Positions 20,910-26,732 of a stretch of DNA of 26,732 nt are shown one piece after another. The notes under the pieces were generated by a model. It saw only the letters and a program-made list of their open reading frames with translations, had not been told where the DNA came from and did no database searches. The position numbers were made by a program, and so were the translations under genes. Location: assembly GCA_900073065.1 (NCBI GenBank), contig FJOG01000086.1, positions 13,734 to 40,465 on the forward strand, written 5' to 3'. Source of the stretch: Phialocephala subalpina (Eukaryota; Ascomycota; Leotiomycetes; Helotiales; Mollisiaceae). Each line of letters opens with the position of its first letter. The first letter of the stretch is position 1.

Positions 20910-21445
20910 CAGATTCGATAGCTTGCATCTTCAAACCGGATAACGATTTAGACGATTTGCACGTCAAAGTTCTCAAGAGATTTCCCAAGTTGAAACTTCT
21001 AACGTTCGTGCTCGGAGACTATGGTCGCAACGATACGGCCAATGGGAGGCGACAAGGGGAAGTGATATTCGTAGATTACTCGGACGCCGATGGACAGAAA
21101 GAGCGGAAGAAGGAACTAGAGGACGGAATTCCGACAATTAGCTTCCCTGTCGTGATCAAGAGTGTCACCCGTGGTGGATTATTGCAGAACTGGGTTTGAG
21201 AAGGCACCTGATGGTTTTATCGTATGAGATATTTAGCGGTGACTGGGGGTTGTAATAATAACTACCCGTAGGAAGTCCTACTTGTATTTAGGGTCGAGCG
21301 ATAAATCTCGTTGCCATCGGCAAAAATAATACTATAAACTCACGCGGTCGATTGGTTTATGATAAATTACTTGGAGTTTCTAGTTTGTGTATTTGATACC
21401 TTTAATAATCTATGACTATTCGTGTAAACTGTGAGCGCATTGCGA

Positions 21446-22075
21446 ATGTGCGAATTTTGTTGGGACTATGTAGTGAATAAATGCGGCGTTCCTGTCTATT
21501 ATGTATCTATGGGCGACTCTGGCTCGTTTGGAACCCTTTTCCCCGATGGGGTTTATCGGGAGCAGTTCAAGCTGAGGTACCTTGGGGACGGCTACCCCGG
21601 GGAGGACAAATACGGTGGCATCACCATCATGCTTTCACATAACCAGACAATCACTGCGGCTGTTGATAAGCAGCACGCATTCTTCCAAAGCACAATTACG
21701 CAATTTGAATATACATATCATCCACTGAAACCCCGCGGACTCTTGTACGATATCTCGAACGTTAATGGGTACCTTTTCAATACGGACAATGGCTGGAATG
21801 GGATACGGCCTTTGCCGTTCCAAGAAGACGGTCTCATTGTCGGGGGCACCAGCAAAGAGTGTGCCACTATAGTCTGTCCTGGCGGCAACCCTAATGGTAA
21901 TTCGACTTGTATTCAAGCTTACACTCACTCTAAAGATGACTGGGCATCTCATGGCTGTAGAAACAGCAACTCTATTGTTTTAACACTTTGTACTGAAATA
22001 AGCTCTTTAAAAGATGTTATTAATTTCGAGTTGCCTACAAATGGAGCGCAAAGCCTGCATGGTTGTTCATCTTAG
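21446..22075 (+). CDS. BYS1-type antigenic thaumatin-like protein, 5' end incomplete
   Basis: The frame reads YVVNKCGVPVYYVSMGD and later GGITIMLSHN, ITQFEYTYHP, LLYDISNVNGYLF, ECATIVCPGG, IQAYTHSKDDWASHGC and SIVLTLC. This is the pattern of the BYS1/antigenic thaumatin-like family (Pfam PF04681): small secreted fungal proteins with a YDLSNVNG-like motif and paired cysteines near the C terminus. These proteins lie outside the cell; their function is poorly defined. The first in-frame ATG is 21446, with a TAA upstream at 21425-21427. No signal peptide is visible upstream in any frame, so the secretory exon is missing, decayed or hidden behind an intron I cannot define. About 25 residues extend past the usual LTLC end. 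The family assignment is good; whether it is still a functional gene is doubtful. Confidence 0.7.
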   Translation: MCEFCWDYVVNKCGVPVYYVSMGDSGSFGTLFPDGVYREQFKLRYLGDGYPGEDKYGGITIMLSHNQTITAAVDKQHAFFQSTITQFEYTYHPLKPRGLLYDISNVNGYLFNTDNGWNGIRPLPFQEDGLIVGGTSKECATIVCPGGNPNGNSTCIQAYTHSKDDWASHGCRNSNSIVLTLCTEISSLKDVINFELPTNGAQSLHGCSS

Positions 22076-22839
22076 GGATTCGGAGGGGAATTTTGAGGTG
22101 TTCATTTATCAGTTGGAGTCACGTGGAACACTAAGTGGGTCCTTGTTTTATGTGTATATAGTCTCAGCTTCCCTCTTTCTTAGATCTACAGTCGATTCCA
22201 TCTCACATCATTGCAAACCAATGCGGCATAAAATACATAGCCTATCTATCACTGAACGATTCAGTGATCCATACAACTCTGCAAGTGTAATTAGTTTGAA
22301 ATTTGTACTTCTACGAAAGCAGAGTCTACTTCCATTTGACCATGTCGTTGCGTATATCAGGGCGAGGATAGGAAGGAAATGCCCCTTTTTTCAGGAGACA
22401 TATCCAGCTTAAGCGTTTGCTGAAAGCCGAATTTTGCCTTCTATGTTTGAGAAAGGAGAGACCCACTGCTAAACGGAAGTAGCTGCAAAGTGAGGCTCTT
22501 ATAGTGTTTGGATTATTTATTATCTTTGAGACTTAAGCAATTTCAATCCGAAGAGGCAAGTGGATTAGAGAGGCTCTTTAGCAGATATGGCGGCTCGTTC
22601 GGAGGATGCCAAGATATAATAGCGGAACGGGCTGCTTTATCAAGAGGATGCAAAAGTGTGGTGATAGAACTGGCTCCTAGTTTTAGCGAAGAAACGCCAG
22701 AAATAGTTTGCTATCCTTACTCTGGCCAACACCATCAAGAATCAACAGAAGATATGGCGGACCAGAAATAATGCTCATCTAGAAACGGTTCTCGACCAAA
22801 CATCTGAATTTGCTTTGGAGTCTAAATAACATATCCTCC
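22076..22839. other. No recognisable gene
   Basis: 3' flank of the thaumatin-like gene, then sequence of normal-to-low GC. Open frames at 22014-22412 and 22508-22771 lack recognisable domains, and the latter has no ATG start. GC falls sharply from about 22,790 on. Confidence 0.45.
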
Positions 22840-25130
22840 CGAATATTCAAAACATGTTAATAGAGATTACTTGAAACTAATTAGATTTGGCTTTAGTACC
22901 ATTGTAATAATAATCAATTCTATAAATATTTCTCTATTAAATATTAATATTTGGGGGATATTATTGAAAAATATAATATTATTAATTAATATTTATAATT
23001 ATTAATTTATTAGTTTCATTAATTTGTAAAATATATTAGCGATTTTGAAATATATAATAATTCATGAATTATAAATTTAATTTCATTAGAATCTAGCGAT
23101 TTTATTAGTTATTTATTATAAGGATTAATATGAACTTTTTTTCGTAAAAAGGAATTTACGTGAAAAGTAAAATTAAAGAAAGAATAATTAATTTTCTTAA
23201 ATTTCGATAAAAGTACTAAATATAATTCTTTGATTAATTTATTAAGAAATATCGTAATATATAATATTAAAGAGAATAATTATTAAAGAATATTTAAATT
23301 TCCCTTTTTATTTATATTTTAAAAATTAGTATAACCTTTTATATAAATTTTATAAAACTTGTAAATAAATTGAAATTTAATTAAATATATTTATATTATA
23401 AATTTTAAATTAAATTATTATTATATTATTGATTAATAAATAATTATATATTATATATTATAATTATAAAACATTTAAAATATATTTTCATTTAAAATAT
23501 TAAAGTTATTAAATATTGGAATATTAAATATTGAAATATTATTAGAATATTATTATTTAAAATATTAAAATTTTATTCTTTTTATAATTTTATAATTATA
23601 TAATTTTTAAAAAGGATTCCAAGGGATTTCCCTTTGGTAAATAAATTTTCTATAATTATTTGAATTAATTATAACGAATAAATATAAACTGGAAATTCTA
23701 AAAAAAATATTTCCTTAAAATATTTTAAGATTTTAAATACTTTAAAACTTATTTTTATCCAAAGTATTAAAGTTATTAATTATTAGGAATTAAAATATTA
23801 AATTAATTTTTTTTTTTATAATTTTTTAAAAGAATTTTATTTTTAAAAAAATTTCTTCTTATTATAATCTTTTATAAAAGTATTTTTACGAGGTTTACGA
23901 AATAATATATATATCGAAAATTTTTTTATTTATTAATTCGTTTATTAAATTAATTAGAATAAAAAAAATTCTTTTAAAATATAAAAGTATATTTTTATAA
24001 GAAAATTAAAATATTATATAATAAGAATCTAAATGAAATATTAATAAATTCGATAAAAAATAAAAACTAAATAAATAAAAAAATTAAAAAACGAGAAAAT
24101 TTTCTTTTATTAATTTATTTGAATAATTAATTAGAATTTGTTTATAAATTATAATATTTATTAAATATATAAACTAATAAAAACTTATTAATTAATAATT
24201 ATATATCGAATTATAAATTATTAATTAATTTTGAAATATTTATATTTTTAATTATTATTTAAATATTTTTAATTTAAAATATATTAATACTTAATATTTT
24301 ATATAATAAAATTATATTATTAATTTTATAATTTCTTATTTTTAAATAAATTTTTAATAATTTCGATATAATTTTATTTATAAAAAGATTTCTTTTTATA
24401 TAAATACTTTTTATTTTCTAATAAAAATATATTTTATATAATTAAATAAATTTCGATTAAAGAAAATATAATCAAATAAACTTTAATTCGATTTAATTTA
24501 TTTATTTATAAGAATATCAAAAATTTAATTAATTATATAATTATTATTAATTCAAATTACCTAAAAAAAATATATATAAATAATATTTAATTAATTTTAT
24601 TATATATTTTGAAATTATATAATTCGTTTAATATTTGTATTTATAATTATAATTAGAAATATAATCGTAATTTCGATATAATAATAATTATAATAAAATA
24701 CCAAATCGGGAAATAATTAATATATTCTAATAATTTATTTTTATTTTAAACGTAAGAATATAATTATAAAAATACTTAAAATACTTAAAATTATAGAAAA
24801 TAATAAAGAAAATAATAAAATTAAACCGTTTTAATTTAAAGAGTTTAATATAATTAATATATTATTATTAAAGGATTCGCTTGAATATTCATTAAAAGAA
24901 ATAAATAATTTCAAATAAATTATATTTATTTCCAAGTTATTAAAAGAATATCAAAATAATTTATTATAAGTATACTATAGAATATCCTTTGAAATAGCAT
25001 TAGTTAAAGCAGCTAATAATAGTTATTACTTTAAATAAATATAAGAAAAGATTAAAAATAATTCGGATGATAATGAAGATAAGAAAACCCGTAAGAAATT
25101 GGTATTGAAAATGAAAGATTAGGAGTCTAA
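22840..25130. repeat. AT-rich, probably RIP-mutated repeat block
   Basis: About 2.3 kb in which, by eye, roughly one base in ten is G or C; some 60-base lines contain only one. The few remaining C bases sit mostly in TCG or TCT contexts, while CA dinucleotides are scarce and TA is dominant, as expected if CpA was converted to TpA by repeat-induced point mutation. No coding frame survives in the core. Toward the right edge (about 25,050-25,160) a Lys/Asp/Glu-rich reading reappears (NNSDDNEDKK, KKPLDKKARR), which could be the end of a retrotransposon gag-like or host protein. The identity of the original element cannot be told. Confidence 0.8.
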
Positions 25131-25307
25131 GAAAAAGCCGTTAGATAAGAAGGCTAGGAGGAGTTGGGTAATCTCTTTGACTGGCTCCATGTCACAAGTC
25201 TATCGGAATAACTGATTCGTCAACTCGAGCGGTTTCACGTCACGGACGGAGCAGGCCTTTGGCCATACAAAGGTAGAAACTTTGAGCATATAAAGGAGAA
25301 GAAAAAA

Positions 25308-25382
25308 TGACTCGGACGGCTCGGATGACTCGGGTGACTCGGATGATGAGGATGATGAGGATAACTCGGATGAGGAGGAGAA
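25308..25382 (+). repeat. Acidic codon-repeat tract (GAY TCG GAY)
   Basis: Imperfect tandem repeats of GAT-GAC-TCG type, later GAT-GAT-GAG. In one plus-strand frame they encode an Asp/Ser/Glu-rich run (DSDGSDDSGDSDDED). The frame closes soon after, at a TAG near 25,405. No start or wider gene is visible, so this is likely the remnant of a low-complexity tail of a decayed gene next to the AT-rich block. Confidence 0.6.
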
Positions 25383-25955
25383 GAGACATCTACTAAAGGG
25401 TGGTTAGCTATAAAGATTTGAGACACTTGGAAGTGGTGATCATGTACGAGAGAATAGAATTCCTATTGAAGATGTGGGTTGGTGATACACTAGAAGGCGA
25501 ATTAGGTATCGCTGATTTTTTAGCTAACTTTTTTTCGTGACTACGGGGTACAAGTAGGCTTGTTGTGGCTTGTGTAGCTTTGCAGATCCATATACCTGGG
25601 AGGTACTAAGACACAAACGGCGACTTACCCCACTACGGTAACAATTCTTACCCATTACCTTAACTATCTTCTAATAATTTGTTTATACTCCTAATTATTG
25701 AAGAAGCAAAATGGTCGTTCAAAAGAATCGTGGTCTATCAACCCACGAATATTTCTCGGCTGTATTTGCCATTTTCGGAATCCGGCCTCAGGCGTCATAT
25801 GGCTGGGCGAGTTGGAAAACTGCTTCTCATTTATGAGATGAAGTTTCCTCCTCTATTATTAGGCACATTGGATTTGTTAACTTATACATTATTCACAAAA
25901 TAGGATGAATTGGCTATGAACTTTGATTCCGTGTTACATGATTTCCCCCTAACTC
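25383..25955. other. Gene-free stretch
   Basis: Moderately AT-rich with no supported gene; contains the 3' flank of the minus-strand HET-type gene. The open frame at 25,679-25,903 has no features. Confidence 0.45.
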
Positions 25956-26732
25956 TCAGCAGAGCGTAATCGTCTCAAGCTCATACTCCCCCTTTTCCAA
26001 TCCTACGACAGTTTCCCCCTCCATAATCCCATGAATGTAACACTCTCCTACAAGATTGTATATCTCTCCGCACGGTCGTAGTACGACAGGGATATTGCAC
26101 CCTTGTAACACGCAAATAATATCTCCTCGCTGTGATAGCTTCGGTGCGAAACCAACATATCCCTTTCTTGTTGTCATCAATCTCATTCGCCCCATTGGGC
26201 ATAAAGAGTTGAAAAGAGCGGAGTCAACCCCTATATCCCAAGTTTCCCGTGGCGTAATCTCGAACTCTTTGGACTGCTCTGGAAAATAGTACTCAAGACT
26301 CTTCCCAGCGATCTCAAGGGTGCGATTATATTGTTGGAATCTGTCGAACGACCCATAGAATGGGATAAATGAGGAATTATCACAGGCAGTGCGGTTAAGC
26401 CAGGGAATGGATTTGAGAAAGGTGGCGACATGTGGTGGGAGGCTAGTCATTCGACCAAGCAAGAATGATCCCCAGAGGGCAGTCCTAATACCTTCATCGT
26501 CTGTATATGGGTTGGCGGGCTCTAGAGTAATCCTAGAAGGCACAACGTTGCCTGGAGAAAACATATCGCACCCAAGGCCGCCAATAGTGTCAAACTTTAG
26601 GCCCTTGCATACAAGATGAGACTCGTCGCCGTCAGACTCGTGGTCGTGCTTGGAATCCCCAGCTGCGCGATATAGCCGTTCGCCACATTCCATGATTGGA
26701 CCTCTATCGGATTGTAGTCTCAGTCGACTACC
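25956..26732 (-). CDS. C-terminal part of a HET (heterokaryon incompatibility)-type protein, truncated by the window edge
   Basis: The minus-strand frame is open from the window end (26732) to TGA at 25956-25958, about 258 residues. The C-terminal half has the pattern typical of fungal HET-domain proteins downstream of the domain: RMRLMTTRKGYVGFAPKLSQ, GDIICVLQGCNIPVVLRP, then LVGECYIHGIMEGE. The HET domain itself would lie outside the window, upstream on the minus strand. HET proteins trigger cell death after fusion of genetically different hyphae or act in innate-immunity-like responses. Which class this one belongs to cannot be seen. No stops or frameshifts occur in the visible part, so the gene looks intact here, unlike its neighbours. 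An in-frame ATG at 26693 exists, but the upstream frame remains open, so it is probably internal. Confidence 0.85.
   Translation of the reverse strand, partial: GSRLRLQSDRGPIMECGERLYRAAGDSKHDHESDGDESHLVCKGLKFDTIGGLGCDMFSPGNVVPSRITLEPANPYTDDEGIRTALWGSFLLGRMTSLPPHVATFLKSIPWLNRTACDNSSFIPFYGSFDRFQQYNRTLEIAGKSLEYYFPEQSKEFEITPRETWDIGVDSALFNSLCPMGRMRLMTTRKGYVGFAPKLSQRGDIICVLQGCNIPVVLRPCGEIYNLVGECYIHGIMEGETVVGLEKGEYELETITLC

Larger units (their letters stand above)
18231..21199 (+). pseudogene. 2EXR-domain protein gene, disrupted by nonsense codons, a frameshift and a Tc1 insertion
   Basis: Coding begins near ATG 18231 (MHPQPPPPDPPTSS; an in-frame ATG at 18177 is an alternative) and continues with Ser/Pro/Thr-rich sequence. 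It passes in-frame TGA (18429-18431) and TAG (18495-18497), shifts frame near 18,650-18,690, passes TAG (18809-18811) and then a basic stretch (KVRRKLWTRFKKALLNDL). The 2EXR motif starts near 19,160: RFSGLPTELRLLIWKLALPG, followed by SGLLRANKESGEVYLKYY, as in fungal 2EXR/F-box-like proteins. At 19606 the frame is cut within SLAC by a Tc1/mariner element and resumes after 20909 with TDSIACIFKPDNDL, ending at TGA 21199. 2EXR proteins are numerous in Pezizomycotina and their function is poorly known. Nonsense codons match C-to-T changes of CGA or CAG. The locus is certainly non-functional as one protein. Confidence 0.8.

Noticed and set aside
22508..22771. 87-codon open frame
   Set aside because: No ATG at its start, no recognisable domain, and located next to degraded AT-rich DNA.
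1..26732. tRNA, rRNA or CRISPR content
   Set aside because: No cloverleaf with a T-loop GGTTCGANTCC-type box, no rRNA motifs, and no regularly spaced direct repeats with unique spacers were found by eye; the 15-bp repeats at 17,136 have no spacers.
1..26732. Reassignment of TAG to glutamine in this genome
   Set aside because: The NAD(P)-binding gene (1199-1201) and the small coiled-coil gene (8909-8911) both end at TAG with no coding continuation, so TAG terminates normally; local nonsense mutation is simpler.

Overview
This window looks like nuclear DNA of a filamentous ascomycete (Pezizomycotina, plausibly Leotiomycetes). The evidence is short GT-AG introns of 48-72 nt with fungal branch sites, fungus-specific families (Clr5 domain, 2EXR domain, BYS1/thaumatin-like, HET), a Tc1/mariner element with C-to-T type decay, and a block of extreme AT content that looks like repeat-induced point mutation (RIP). 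The class-level placement is inference. There is no sign of a bacterial, viral or organellar origin.

Left part (1-11.5 kb), mostly ordinary gene space. It holds a two-exon NAD(P)-binding Rossmann protein (minus, 1199-2065), a two-exon small secreted protein with a TATA box (plus, 3112-3700), and a three-exon mitochondrial phosphate carrier of the MIR1 type (plus, 4959-5996). Next come an unrecognised disordered/coiled-coil protein (minus, 6585-8116) whose frame breaks once near a G-run, and a small two-exon coiled-coil protein (minus, 8909-9484). The latter faces a broken coiled-coil gene (plus, 10582-11536) across a shared upstream region.

Middle (13.1-17.0 kb). A large minus-strand gene reassembles from three exons into an about 1,264-codon protein with an N-terminal Clr5 domain and a long ankyrin array. 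It is intact except for one in-frame TAG at codon 80. Five about 15-bp tandem repeat units lie just upstream of it.

Right part (18.2-26.7 kb), accessory and decayed. A 2EXR-domain gene carries several nonsense codons and a frameshift, and is split by a complete 1,300-bp Tc1/mariner element with 28-bp inverted ends and TA target duplications. Removing the element and one TA restores the host frame exactly. Then follow a BYS1-type thaumatin-like gene lacking a visible signal peptide, a 2.3-kb block of roughly 10% GC, an acidic repeat tract, and the C-terminal part of a HET-type gene that runs off the window.

The most notable signals are the precise transposon insertion with its reconstructable empty site, the large Clr5-ankyrin gene with a single TAG, and recurring in-frame TAG/TGA codons at positions where CAG or CGA would restore coding. 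Clr5-ankyrin, 2EXR and HET genes close together suggest a fast-evolving, perhaps allorecognition or innate-immunity related, region. That last point is inference.
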